DNA of 64,000 nucleotides from Melanocharis versteri (GCA_013397845.1 VZTG01010463.1:219819-283818); one strand, 5' to 3'; shown: positions 1-13,170, counted from the stretch's first letter. Notes: a model not told the origin generated them from the sequence alone. Made by a program: numbers and translations.

Positions 1-356
1 TTCATTAAACTTAAAAATCTGCAGCCAGGGAGAATTAAGCCTTAAGAACTACAGAGGGCTCATCATTCAAGTAAATGAATGTTCTGCATGAGTGTTGGAA
101 GGAGTAAGAGTGAAAAGAGTGAGCCATCTGTTTTAGAACTGACACAGGATTTAGAAGTCTATATCGCAGGTATAGATCATAAGTCAGACCTGGCACTTAC
201 ATTTTTCTGTGAATATTACAGCGTCTTTCTGAAATTAAACTGAGCCAAAGGCTATACAATCCAAGCTGCCCAAAGATTAAATTGGACTAGTTAGGGAATG
301 TGGTGAAATATCCTGGTTTATTTCCAGGAAAATTCTATTAATCTATTATTCAAGTA
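1..356 (+). repeat. Direct duplicate of 2512-2867, probably an assembly artefact
   Basis: The whole stretch from base 1 up to the N at 357 reads as the same sequence as 2512-2867, in the same orientation with a constant offset of 2511; I saw no mismatch by eye. The match ends exactly at the N: after the shared caagta, the second copy continues as gagtataata while this copy hits the gap. An old biological duplication would be expected to show some differences and would not stop at a gap character. The sequence is non-coding. The copy may extend upstream of the window, so its true left edge is unknown. Confidence 0.85.
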
Positions 357-357
357 N
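357..357. other. Single-N gap between contigs
   Basis: There is one undetermined base (N). The sequence to its left is a copy of 2512-2867, and the sequence to its right starts abruptly inside an antisense CR1 reverse-transcriptase remnant. The two sides do not look naturally contiguous, so this is most likely a token gap of unknown real size. Confidence 0.8.
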
Positions 358-661
358 TTATAGAGAAAGATGTCACACGGGACAGTGTCAAATGCCTTGC
401 ACAAGTTCAGACAGATGACACCAGTTACTCTTCCATCATCCACCACTGCTGTAACCCTGTCTCAAATATGTCTGGCACAGTTTGCCCTTAGTGAAGCCAT
501 GCTGGCTGTCATCCAATCACTTTCTTATCTTCCATGTATCTTAAGCATAATTTCCAGGATTTTAATGATCTTTTCAGACACAAGGTGAGACTGACTGGTC
601 TGTTTTAACCAGGTCTTTCTGGTTTTCCCATTTTAAAAATGGGGGTTATATTCTCCTTTTC

Positions 662-969
662 CAAGTCAGTTGGATCTTCACTGGACTGCCATGACTTCTA
701 GAATATAATGGATAGTGGCTTAGCCACTTCTTTCACCAGTTTCCTCATGATCCATGGATGCATTTCATCAAGTCCCATGGGCCTGTGCACCTTCAGGATC
801 CTTAGACGATCTTGAACCTGATCTTCTCCTACAGCAGGTGATTCTCCATTCTCCCAGTCCCTTCCTTTGCCTCCTGTAACTTGGTCAGTGTGGCTGAAGC
901 ATTGCTGGTGAAGACCAAGGCAAAAATGTCATCAAATTTGTTCAGCCTTCTCCATATGCCAGGTAATCA
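662..969 (+). repeat. First copy of a 308-bp direct duplication inside the CR1 fragment
   Basis: Bases 662-969 are repeated at 971-1278 with a constant offset of 309. I found one mismatch by eye (t at 903 against a at 1212). The copies are separated only by the N at 970. That is the pattern expected when two overlapping contig ends are joined end to end instead of merged. A real tandem duplication cannot be excluded from sequence alone. Confidence 0.85.
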
Positions 970-970
970 N
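970..970. other. Single-N gap between overlapping contig ends
   Basis: One N separates two nearly identical 308-bp copies (662-969 and 971-1278). The most economical explanation is failure to merge overlapping contig ends. Confidence 0.8.
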
Positions 971-1278
971 CAAGTCAGTTGGATCTTCACTGGACTGCCA
1001 TGACTTCTAGAATATAATGGATAGTGGCTTAGCCACTTCTTTCACCAGTTTCCTCATGATCCATGGATGCATTTCATCAAGTCCCATGGGCCTGTGCACC
1101 TTCAGGATCCTTAGACGATCTTGAACCTGATCTTCTCCTACAGCAGGTGATTCTCCATTCTCCCAGTCCCTTCCTTTGCCTCCTGTAACTTGGTCAGTGT
1201 GGCTGAAGCATAGCTGGTGAAGACCAAGGCAAAAATGTCATCAAATTTGTTCAGCCTTCTCCATATGCCAGGTAATCA
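971..1278 (+). repeat. Second copy of the 308-bp direct duplication
   Basis: This is the partner of 662-969, with one visible mismatch. This copy runs on without interruption into the rest of the CR1 fragment and the following unique sequence, so it is the likelier genuine locus. Confidence 0.85.
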
Positions 1279-1470
1279 GGTTTCCCATTTCTTCCAGAGA
1301 AGGCCCACATTTTCCCTGGTCTGCCTTTCATCATTAATGTACCTAGAGGAGGTTTTCTTGTTGCCCTTGAAATCCCTGGCCAGATTTAATCCTACCAGGC
1401 CTTCAGCCTTCATAATGTGATCCCTGGGTGCCCAGACAATCTCTCAGTATTTCTCTTTTTGAGTGCTTGT

Positions 1471-2511
1471 AACCAGTGGACCAAAGTGAGGCTGCGCGTA
1501 TGGATAAAATGGAACAATTTAAAATATGAGATAATACCCTGTGGAAATAGTCCATATTCTTTCTCCAAGCCTAACTAGCTCCACTGTCTTAGTGTATTCT
1601 AAGAGTTCTCTTGTGAGTGCTCTATCATTGCTTTCCTTTACTATTAGGCTGTCACATCTGTGCATGATACAGCAAGACATTAAAAAACACAGAGTAAATA
1701 AGTTAGATGATCACTTGTTGTCGACACAGCTTATGCAAATACAGTTGAAAAGCTCTGTGTTTCAGATAATAAAACCTTTTATTCTCAAAGGTCTGAAAGT
1801 CAGAATGCAGATAATTTATCATATGTTTTTTTCCATAAACTCTTTTCTTTCCTGTTGGCTGAGGACCAGATCCTTTCTTTCCTCTCACTTATGTGTCTCC
1901 TTTTTCAGTAGTCACCAGCTAGTTGGAGTTTTTTACCTATACCTGAAAATAGAATGTACCTGAATATATGTATTTAAGAAAAGAATTTCTGTAAATCAAC
2001 AATCAATCCTTAAGAGCAATCAGCAGCAAATCTGCATGTCAATTTTATTATATGTACCAATAATATAAATAAGCCCAAGAACTGAATGTATCATTTATAA
2101 AGCTAGTAGTTTTTCAATTGTGAATCTAGAAACAGTATAAAGAACCTTTATTATTCTTGCTGCAAACATTTTATATGATAAATGGATACATTTTTCAAAA
2201 ATGTTTGTTGTTGACCAAACCACTGACATTCAATAAGGATTTTTATTTGGATAAATGCAAAAATAAGTAAGTGGTAAAGCATGAATAAATATTAAACTTG
2301 AAGGATGTTGAAAGAAGATAGGAGACATAAAACAACTGAACCTTTGAAAGAACCATTTGACTGCTTATTTCATATTGTTTTCTCCACGTAGAATATTTAT
2401 TTTCTCCCTCTAAAACTGCCCTCACTGAATCACTGGGTTTTCACCTTATGGCATCAGATGAAAAAAGTTAGCAACTTCCTAACTGGATCTATCTTGACTA
2501 TGATCCATTTC
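1471..2511. other. Unique AT-rich sequence, no gene seen
   Basis: No recognised repeat, RNA gene or coding exon. A 140-codon open stretch on the plus strand (1541-1963) begins at an ordinary ATG and gives a low-complexity Ser/Leu-rich product. It resembles no domain I know, so it is taken as chance. Confidence 0.5.
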
Positions 2512-2867
2512 TTCATTAAACTTAAAAATCTGCAGCCAGGGAGAATTAAGCCTTAAGAACTACAGAGGGCTCATCATTCAAGTAAATGAATGTTCTGCAT
2601 GAGTGTTGGAAGGAGTAAGAGTGAAAAGAGTGAGCCATCTGTTTTAGAACTGACACAGGATTTAGAAGTCTATATCGCAGGTATAGATCATAAGTCAGAC
2701 CTGGCACTTACATTTTTCTGTGAATATTACAGCGTCTTTCTGAAATTAAACTGAGCCAAAGGCTATACAATCCAAGCTGCCCAAAGATTAAATTGGACTA
2801 GTTAGGGAATGTGGTGAAATATCCTGGTTTATTTCCAGGAAAATTCTATTAATCTATTATTCAAGTA
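2512..2867 (+). repeat. Second copy of the 356-bp direct duplicate of 1-356
   Basis: This stretch matches 1-356 with a constant offset of 2511. Here it is embedded in continuous sequence on both sides, so this is probably the genuine locus and 1-356 a displaced contig end. Confidence 0.85.
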
Positions 2868-5748
2868 GAGTATAATATAAATTAAACATCAAGGCAAGTC
2901 CATATCTTCTATCATACCAGCTGTTTATATGGGGGGAAAGAGAGAGAGGGGGAGAGAGATATATTGATAAAATTCTTTCAGTCTAGAGAATGAGGAAGGA
3001 AATTATACATATCATGATTTTGGAAAGGAGACTCGGGAATGTACATGGTAGTAAGATTATATGGGCCTATCCTGAGATAACTTCAGCCAAATTTTTGGAA
3101 CATTAAAAAAAACCAAAGCCTCAATTTACTTGCTAGAGTACTCAGTTGCCACTGCTTTTAGATGTTTTGTTCCAGATAGAAATAAAATACTGTTATACTT
3201 TGATGACAATAAGGAACATGAGATTTTAAGCCCTGTTTGTCCACATCGTATCTATGTCTCATCTTTCAGTATGAAGATTTTGTACAGCTAGGGTCACTTA
3301 TAGAAAGAAGGGGTACAGTGAGTAGTCATACACAAAGTGAAAGCTTGGTCCAGGAGTTTGTCCTAAGTAGCTCAATGACCTGACTAAGCTAATAGCAATG
3401 GAAGTTACTATTTATTTCATAGAATTCTGGATTTTACTTCAAATTATTAAATTTAATATTAATATTCTCTACAAGGAAGCTAATACATCCTTCTGTGAGT
3501 TTTCAGAACTTATTTACTTTCAGTATAAACGGTAAGCACACCAGTCACCTTAACACAACAGTGCCAGCAGAGTATACAAAATTCCTTTCCATTTAAATAG
3601 GCTCAAAGACTGTAACTTTATCTTTTCCATAAATGGTCTGTACCACAAACCAGACCACTTGAAATTAAACTTAAAAAGCATTACACCAAGGTGTAAGAGA
3701 ACTGTAGTGACACCTCTAAGGCATCCTCAGGAACTAAACAGCTCAGTATGGATACATAGGGTCATATCAGCTTCATACCACTGACACTTCTAACAAATTA
3801 AAGTTTAGATACAAAATATTATGCTGTGTATTGAAAAATCTGCTGCCTGACAGCAAAAAAAATCTACTGTGTGACAGGAAATCTTTATGCCTCATTGCCT
3901 TCAACTTCAGAGCAGAAAGTTTTCTATTCCTCTTCCCTTTCCCATCACACCTACTTTCACTGTGTGTGGTGCATTTTCCACAATATTAAACTATCAAATT
4001 AGTCTCTCACACTGTACTCCTGGTGTATTCACTGTAATTAAGAAGTTTGTGTTCCACATCATAAGTTAAGATAAAGACAGTTTACCTTCTCAGCTAATAT
4101 GACCATTTTGTGCAAGATATTTCACCAAGTGTCAGAACAATATTCTGCTATAATGCTGAAAGTTCAGGCTGACTCACAGTACTTCTTATTCCAGTCCCAC
4201 TGCATATTACCTGGAGAATCAACTGATGTAAATTAGGACCTCTCTGGACATTTTTTACTTCATACATTAGCCTATTCCTTTTCAAAAAGACAAGGTACAG
4301 ACTGGTGTGGGTGTCATCAGAATATGGACCAGGCTTTGCATTTATATCTAAAAATACATTGCATTTCCATTTGTGTATATGCAAACATTCAGTAAATTAT
4401 GGCAATCAAGAGAAATCAAATACTTAAATATTCAGCGAAAGAGTTAGCATTTCATTTATGAGTTCTTATTAACCAAGTAATAATTACCCAATATTCCTTC
4501 ATAGGTTGACTCCTTATTTTAAACATTACATGTTTTTAAAAAAATCCCTACATATTTTGCTATAGCTCATAACTGTGTCATTTAAAACCAGACTTTATTT
4601 CTTATAATAGAAAGATGTTTTCTTTTGGTTTTTTAACTTTTCTGTATAAAAGGGGACTTGCTCCTGGTAGCTCTTTACTGATCCCTTCTATTCATTATGA
4701 AGTCAATGAATCTACATGAATAAAAAGAACACATGCATAAGATTTGCAAAACTAGACCCTCTAATATTAAAGTAGTGAAATGAAATAGCAAATCCTTAAC
4801 TGCTAGTCTTCCACGGAGGTTACTGAGTCTGCAGTGTGTAAGAAGTTTCAATCTTTTCCATTAAATTTTTTCTCCCTTTTTGACTGAAGCAAATTTTAAG
4901 AGATAATCAGCAGGAAAGACTGTATTGTTTTATTTTTAACAGTAAGATAGAGTAAAAGGAATCAGTTTGCTAACACTGTAAGCTGTCCCCAAAAACTAAG
5001 TCATAGCTTGATATTAAGAAATATAAGACGCTATGAGAAATTCAGGTACTATTTCTTTACATAAAGGTTACTGGAAATATAAAACTAATTGTCTAAATTA
5101 CTTGACCAGAAAGGATAAGCATGAGTCAATCAAATGAAAGTAAGCTAAATAAGTCAATCAAATGAAAAGCAGAACAGGACTTTTATAACATGAGTAACCA
5201 AAATCTTGAATCACTGCCAATATTACTACAGACAGACTGGTATCAGACTGCTTCATCTGATTTAACCTTTTTATGTAAATGTGCCTCCTGCAGACAGGGC
5301 ATGAAATCCCGAAGCCACAGGCTGCAGAACCAGCTAGGTGTTTTTCTACTTCTTCATTGTATACTCTTAGAGGATGAAAATTTAGTGTGAAAGAGCAATA
5401 AGTGTAATCAGACAACTTTTACCTGGTAAATAGGTACAGTCTACATATGATTTTGAATTATGAGATGGGACCTTAGTGTTACTCTCATACTAAAACAAAA
5501 ATGGTCACTTGCTGTGTATTTCTCTGTTCATTATTTGTGAATGTGTTTTTCAATGTCTGTTCAATTACATGGATGGACAGAAAAAAAGCCAGTGTTACCA
5601 AAATTGTCTTAGCTTTATTTTTATTCCTTTTTTTTTTTTTTTGACATCTCTCATAGCCCACAAATTCAATACTCCTGAAAGCTTTTTTTCTATTACTTTT
5701 TCCATTCAGATAAAAAAAATAAATAATTATGGTTTTCTGGGTTCGGCC
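2868..5748. other. Unique AT-rich sequence, no gene seen
   Basis: Non-coding sequence. A purine-rich GA/GGGA tract lies at about 2931-2960 and a poly(T) run at about 5629-5642. The short open stretches here show no recognisable domain and overlap each other on both strands. No LINE or LTR pattern was recognised. Confidence 0.5.
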
Positions 5749-6010
5749 TGTCACGGATGAGGCTTTGAGAAAAACTAGTGAGGACTCCTTGGTGCAAATA
5801 GTAAGCAGTGGTTTATGTCGCTAGTTTCAGATATTTTCACAGGGTATTGTCAGAGTTCCTGCTTCTCCTACACCCTTGGGTGGCCAAGGCTCTCTTCCAG
5901 CTACACTTTCTTGCTAGTTACGTGATGCACTCACACCCTTCTGTTTCAGTGTACCTTAATTAGTGCCATGTTGTTAAGACAAACAGTGAACAGGTTTTAC
6001 CTCAGTTCCA
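5749..6010 (-). mobile_element. Possible degraded LTR remnant, antisense
   Basis: The stretch starts with TGTCACGGATGAGG. On the minus strand this gives an end in CCTCATCCGTGACA, the kind of CA terminus seen on retroviral LTRs. On that strand it also contains GACATAAACC, close to a poly(A) signal followed by a short downstream region. The block is somewhat richer in GC than its surroundings. I could not find the opposite TG end or a target-site duplication, so both the identity and the right edge are uncertain. Ordinary unique sequence is a real alternative. Confidence 0.3.
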
Positions 6011-9000
6011 TGTCCTGAGCTCTGCTGTTTTGGAAAAAGGAGGCACAAGACGTAAGTCTTCTATTCTGGAAGGGTTTAATATTTGAACTGGAAGTAAAAG
6101 TACATGAGTTGAAATTAAACATTAATGAGATCTAGTGTTGACAGTATTTTCTCCAGACCTACTAGAATTGCAGTTTTTTAAAAATTAGAGATAAAGAAGT
6201 CATGACATGGTGAACTTCATACTATAATTGTAGAGCAATTACTTGGAGAAATCACCAATAAAAGGCAAGTAATCCTTCTCAAGACCTTACCCAAACAAAA
6301 AACAAACTGACCCAAACTCATCCCTGAACTCTGTTTCCATGATAATAAAGTGCATCATACAATTTACACATACATTACATGGCTTAACTTTAATATTGAT
6401 ATTATTATATTTGATGCTAATTTTATATATCAAATATTTGATAATATATAATACTGGATATTTAATGGATTAACTTTAGAAATCATAACAACATTTAATG
6501 TAAGAATCAATAAATACAATGTTGCTATTGGTAAACATATTTTGATATACAACAATAGCCAGCCGCGATTATAGAATTTTAAAAATAATGTTAGTTTGTG
6601 TAAAATTGTCCTGTAAATTCCCTAGAGAAAGAGAGTATGAAGAATATTAGGCAGAGTTCATGTAAACTGAACCAAAAACATTGCACAAAAGACAAAACAC
6701 AAAGGTGAAATAGAGCCAGAATTATTTGAATTCTGGCAATATTTCTGGGAAGAGGGAAATTGGTTTTGTTAAACAAAATGGGGTAATATTGACCCCATGC
6801 TTACACAGGAGTTTCATTCCCTGCATATATTACAATTTTCAAGACATTAAGTCTTTAATTTGAATTAACTCACACCAACTTTTTCCCATTGCCTTCTTAT
6901 TGTGGTGCATATGGTGCATTTTGAGATGAATTACAAAATATCACAATAAGAAAGAGCACTGTGTGACTGTTTATAAGAGGCACACAAAAACAAACTAGCA
7001 AACCCCTCAGGTATTCTTATTAAAGTGGGGGAAGGGCGTAGATATAGAGAGACTGGAGCTCCATGAACTGGAATTTGACCAAGCTAAAAGGATTAGCAGT
7101 CTTCCTTGACCAGAAAGGTACCAAGGGAACTTTAACGAGGAGACGCATCTGGCAAACAGGCAGCTTGGGGGCCAAATAACACCATCCTTCATCAGCTCTT
7201 AAAATTCCACAGACCTGAAGAGTGTGGCTAGAAGAGTTTCTAGGAGTGATATTTCACTGTGCAGCAATAGAATGACTGGAGTTATGAGGCCGGGGATAAA
7301 TCACATTGATGGTCTTATTGAAACTGCCATGCCTGGAAGGGAGGTGTAGCCTCTTCCCCAGACACAAAGCAAGCAAGCTGATGCAAGAAGCAAAAACACT
7401 TGTGCTCTGGGGACACTTAAACCTGCCTGTGAATGATTATTCTTCTCATGATGGGAACATGCTTTAATTATGAAAAAAGACGTTTTGGGGCAGTTGACAT
7501 GAAACAAATTTCCTTTAGTATTTGTATTTATCTGCATGGACATGTGTCTCCAGTCAAGAAAATCTCGGTTTTAAATTTGTATTTATAAAAATGGCCATCA
7601 ATATAGTAAAACTCTCATTTTCATAAATTTTCTCAATTCCAAGAAAATCAAACAGTTTTCCACTCTAAATGTCAGTTAGTTTCTGCTTCATGTCTCTAAT
7701 TGAACTATGGTTTACTTTCACAAAAGAAAGAAAAGAAAAAAAAAAAGAAAAAGAAAAAAACAGTCAGGATTTAATAATCGAGAGAAAAGGAGTTTAAGCC
7801 TCATGTAAATTTTAGGTTTAAATTCACTACAGGCTTCTTTTTTTTTTTTTTTAATATGTCTTAGATTTCTGTGAAAGGTCACTATGTGGAGATAAAAGAG
7901 AAGATGAAATAAAAAGAAATAAGACAAAACAATAAAACTGTCATTGTTTTCTTGACCTTTTTCAGATGCATTCATCATAGGGTATATGGTAAATTTAGTT
8001 AGAGCTTTGAAACTACTTCTTGTTCTGAGTGGAATGATCTCCAGCATCCACTTACCAATGGCCCTTTCTGGCAAGGTCAGGTAATAAGAGACCTCTCTCT
8101 GAACTGAAACTCTAAGTAACCAGTGACTCAAGACAGGGTTTTTTCACTCTTTTTTTTTCACTCTCTGGCAGAGGTAACAGAGGCTAAGCCAATTTCTGTG
8201 CTATTGTTAGCTTTGTGTGAAGTTCACATGATAACATGTAAAAAGAAGCCATGTCGCATTTCTCAGCTGTGTGACAGGAAAGTCAGAGGGAAGAGCAGAA
8301 AGCGAGAAAGAATCTTCCTTTCTGAACAAGGCACCCTTTCATTAGCTTCATAAATGTAGCAAAGGAGTACAGTTCCTGTGTACTAAAGATGATCTGTATA
8401 ATTAGGCTAAACATGTGCCCAAGTCTTTGTGATGCTCACTGCAGTTTCTAGACTGAAATATATGGCTCTCTGTCCTTTAGCAAGGAGCTACAACAAGAAG
8501 CATATGCTCCTTTCCTGTTGTTTTCCCAGAGCTGACTAATCCCAGTAATCATTCTTTGATCAAATATGAATTTTATTCTCAGATATCTTCCAACACTGAT
8601 TTTGTTAGCATTTCTGTTTCATGTGGCTTGTCTTTTAAACAGAAAACGTATTTACTTGCTATTATATTTATAAGCTGTATCTCTTACTGGGTCAAATCTG
8701 ATGCTGGCTGTGAATTCAGAATAATTAATGACTTGTTACATACAGAGGAGCTCTTGAGGGCAATTAGGGTAAAGAGCTGTTATTTTATTGTATGTGCAGA
8801 ACTGCAAAACCATGTTTGAGACATCTGATACAATACCCTTATTTGCAAATGAAATAGCACAAAATCCATGTAGCCAATATCTTTTTTATTATTTTCTGAC
8901 AGACTCTAGCTACTTTCCAGCCTAGTTGGGAAAGAAGCTTTTGTCTTTTAATATGTTTTGAATGGCTTAATTTCATGGTGTTTCTTTTTTTTTCCATAGG

Positions 9001-12000
9001 AAAATTACTTTAAAATGTGAAAATTTCAAAGAGGTACATTTCAATATGCAGCTCCTATCTTTGATCTATGCTGAATAGTTTTAAGATTGGAAGTGTAAGA
9101 TAGAAATTTGCCAGGGGTTGCAGAGAAAGGAAGGCTGTTGATAAAAGTGGTTTTGCACTCTGTAATTCTTTACAATATTCTGTTCTTAATTAAACTTACA
9201 TAATTCTTCGTGTTGTATTTCATTCCTTGGCACCTTATGAGGTCACTCAAGCACTTTAAGCTTATCACATATCGACAAGGACTCCTAGAATATGCCCATT
9301 AATTCGAATTACACTCACATACTGCATGCCTGCAGCAACATTTAGTAAGGTAGAAATTCCAAATTTTTCACTCATAATCTCTTTTTCTATTCATACAGAT
9401 TTTTCTTACTAGCACTGTCTTACCTACTTTCTAACTGACCCTTCTAATAGGACTAAGTGCTTCAGGATCTGGCACCTGCAGCAGATTGTTGTCTGGCCTT
9501 CATTTCTGATTAGCATAGGTGATTAGACTTAATAGAAGAGCTTGAGGAAATAAATGCCATGGTCATGTCTGCTGCTACTTGTGTTTTTAAAGCAGTGAAA
9601 AGGAGTTAGAAATACCTAAGAGACAGAGCACTGAGCTCGGGATTTAGCACACAGTCTGCACTGCAACAGCACCAAGCTGGCTCACCTATCCGCAAGTTCT
9701 GTCTGATCATGGGTCCGTGTGCTTCCCATGGCAAAGGGGAGCTGAAGCCGGAGAGAACCAAGGTGTATTCTCACTGCATAGATAATTTGTAACAATAAAG
9801 TACTGGTGGCTGACCTTTCTTATTTTGGGATCAAAAGTGCCTCTTGGCTGGCAATCATTAGAAGAAACCTTTAGAATGTTACATCCACTTCTCTCTGAAT
9901 ACAAATTCATAGCTGCCCCAAAAAAATCAATGCAGGTGCTTTGATTGTAACATTCTCCAAATTTATTTTACCCTTTTATGGAGAGAAAAAACTCACCAGA
10001 GGTAAATAGTACTTCATGAATTAACTATGGATCAGAGTGTTCTGACAGATATTTAAATAAATTACAGGTTTATACTTTTGTATTGCAAAGAGTCTGTGGT
10101 GTGATTTCAGCTAAGGAAACCCTACCTGCATCTTTCATTACTTCCTGTATTTCTAGTTGTCATGTTGGAAGATGAAGGATGGATTGTTCATTCAAGCAAG
10201 CTTCTCCCATAGCACTTCCATACAAGTTACAGGAACTTTTCATAAATCTGTCTTCTCCTGCTCTTACACAACTCAATGATAAATCACCCTTTGACTTCAG
10301 TTGCACAAGGGAAGATTTGAAACTTTTAGTATTTTCAGATTCTTTTTACTGCTTGTAAATGTCACAGAGGCCTGCACTAGTGCAGAATCACTGTTCTTAT
10401 CAATAAATAGGTTATTTGAAACAAACTTGCTTGCTTTGGAACAGGACTTGCCACAAAGTTATGATTTGAAACAGGTTAATTCTCTCTACTGTCATCAGCC
10501 ACAGAATTCTAGATTAATAACCTATTTATCTGATTACCTTTAAATGTGAAGCAATCACCTTTTCCAGATAGAGTTTCACTGAGTTTTCTGTGATTTGTTT
10601 ATAAGGCATAGAAATGGAGTACCAAATGTCACTGTCCGAATGGTCCTGGTATAAATGAGCTACAAGTAACTACTCAATACAAAAAGATCACATTCTTTGC
10701 TCTTTGGTTGTGTGTTTAGTCCCCATTAATATTTGCAATAATTCATAATGGGAACATATAGAATCATATGACTGAAACAAAAGTCCCTGGAAAACCATTT
10801 TCCCTCCAATTTTTCTGGTCAGTCTTTCTTCTGGTTTATTCTTTCTTAGCTATACCAGGTTTATGAAATCAAATGTGGACTCTCATTTCAAAGATGAAGT
10901 ATTTGCTATAGTTATTGTATGCTATGCAGCAGCTGGTCATACTTCCTAATTTTGATATTTAGGATGAGGAAGAGTTATCACATCTTTCCCCCCTATCCTG
11001 CCTGAGCTACAATGTTTAACTACCTTCTTTATCTTGCTGTAATAAGTTGAAAATGTCTCTTCAGACAGGATATGACTCACTGTAATGACCTTTGCATAAA
11101 TACATAATACGGTAGCTAAAACACAGCCTGGCATTGATTTGTTTAGTTATCTTACATGACAACCGAATTTGTGACTTCCCAGTTCTTTACCTCCTATATT
11201 TCCTTTTAAAAAACCCAGGCTCTTCTCTGCTCTTCTGCCAACCACCAATGCAAAGATGCAGAGCCTCCCTCAGAAAACGCATGGCCTCCACTGTGCTCTC
11301 TGCTGAAATTTTATTAGTACCACTCAATCCCGTAACTTTAGAAATTAAAGCTCCTGTTTACAGGCAGAATCGGAATTCACTAGTAGGATATTACTGTCAA
11401 AAGGACAATGCTGAGGACATTGTGTAAATGGCCTGTGCCAGTGAAAAGCATTGGTCGAGAAGAGTAGCAGAATTGAAATGTTTTTGTCACTGACACAAAT
11501 AATGGTATATTATAAAGAAGCAGGTTTATTATAAAAGTAATTTCATTCACATGTGTCAGGAGGTAAGATAAAGGCTCTGTGATAAGGAGGCATAGTCCTC
11601 TTATGTTAGAGTATGACTCAGTTGTTCCGAAGAATGAGGTTTTACATGCTCAGAGGTCAAGTTCTTGACTGTAGAGTCCAGTAGTCTTAATGTGACAATC
11701 ATCAAATAACAAAGGTTTGTGTTTGCAGAACAATGACCCTGGGATTATTTGCACAGAATTATTTCATTTGCATTTGAATTGGCAAGAGAAAACCAAGTCA
11801 GTCTTTGCAGAGTTGGGGGCAAAAAAAGGGCAAACATCTATTTCCATGGCAGCCTGAGTAGTTATCCTATGAAATCAGAGTCCGGATAGATGAACTATCA
11901 GGTCAGTCAGATCTATCAATAAAGACCTTATAAGGGATTTAGTGACAAATAAGTAAACCTCAAACTCTTGCAATACTCATTATAATGGTATAGGGAAGGT

Positions 12001-13170
12001 ACACAGAGGAAATCAGACTTCTACACAAATGTTTCTGAGATCACTGTAGAAAAGGATATAGGTATTGTTTTTCAGGTTTAAAGTTCCTGCAGGAGTCATT
12101 TTCCTTAGGAGATTAAATCAGTAAATTCAAAGAAGCAGAGTCAATGGCCAGTTATTGAAGAACCAGACTAAAATGATTAATAACAGTAAAATTCTTGGCA
12201 ATGTGTGCAGAAGGCTAAAACACAACAATACATATGTTCTTCTTCATGTGTTTCAATTTTGACCAGTTTGATGGATTTTATTTGATTGAGTAGCTGCAAT
12301 AAAACAGAGATGAAGTTTTAGTGATTTGTTAGCCACAGCCACATGGGTGCTGGTCCTGTTTTTCATCAGTACATTTTTTAGTACTTAAGGGACTTATTCT
12401 GTACACTTAACAGAAAAACCTAATTGCCTGATGTTTTGATGTAGTCTCAGAACTAGCATCTTCCAGAGCCGGTATTTTGAGACGTGATATCAAATCACAC
12501 AATTTTCTATATTCCGTGGTCTGGAAGATACAATATTTGGAAGCACCCAGAGGCAGACATTTGCCAGCTGCCTCAATGCCACTGGCAAAATCCTAACAAA
12601 ATCATTTTTAATTGAAGAAGTGGTGAGATTGAGCAACATCAAGCTGTTACATGCAAAGACACAGTTTATCCCCAGCTGAATTTCCTCTTGGGGCTTTGGA
12701 GCATGAATGGCCCTCTATTCCATTAAACACTGAGTCAGGTCTCCATGCAGTATCTCCAACCGTGCTGCCAAACCCTGCATTGCAGACATGGAAAGAAGAG
12801 GAAGATGGTGTGCAAGTGATAGCAGATTGTGAAACCTGATTTTACTGGAAGTATTTCACCACTGCAGTTTCCAGAATGATGAGGATTTCTTCCAAGTGTT
12901 AAGCTCATAATTACTTCTCAGAAATGAATTCAAACAATAATCTTGTGTAAAGAAGATACTGACTTGTATTTTACTAATGTCTGTGAGTTGTTGCAAAAGA
13001 AAATAAAAGGTGATGCCCTTAATTGTACAATATTACTAAAATATTTGGACTGGTTAATTTCAGGAAAACACTGAATGATAACTAGAGCTGTTGTTATGTT
13101 TTTAGTTGAAAATCCTTTAGCTAAGTCCCTGTATTTTGAATCCACGTCATATCCTTCAGAAGTCTCTTAT
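6011..13170. other. Long unique AT-rich stretch, no gene seen
   Basis: I see no coding exon, RNA gene or interspersed repeat with confidence. It holds A-rich runs at about 7723-7760 and poly(T) at about 7838-7852. A 137-codon minus-strand open stretch (7718-8131) is driven by those Phe/Leu/Lys-coding homopolymer tracts. Open stretches at 11134-11427 and 12651-12839 were read and show no known domain. Confidence 0.5.

Larger units (their letters stand above)
358..1470 (-). mobile_element. CR1 LINE fragment, ORF2 reverse-transcriptase region, antisense and degenerate
   Basis: Read on the minus strand, this is part of the CR1 non-LTR retrotransposon polyprotein around the linker and fingers/palm of the reverse transcriptase. 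Recognisable pieces are RQTRENVG (near 1340), PLSIIF followed by a stop and KSWQSSEDPTDLEKENITPI (near 640-730), and CKAFDTVPCD (near 375-405), which is RT motif A. The catalytic aspartate of motif A reads as asparagine (CLNLCKAF against the usual L-D-L). An in-frame stop follows SIIF, and the frame shifts further upstream, so the copy is dead. Its interior is duplicated across the N at 970 (662-969 and 971-1278). The true left boundary is hidden by the N at 357. The right edge is approximate, where the similarity fades. Confidence 0.85.

Noticed and set aside
1541..1963. 140-codon plus-strand open reading frame
   Set aside because: Ser/Leu-rich, no recognised domain, overlapped by a minus-strand open stretch. 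No evidence of coding.
7718..8131. 137-codon minus-strand open reading frame
   Set aside because: The C-terminal half is poly-Phe/Leu and Lys from A- and T-homopolymer tracts; low complexity, no domain.
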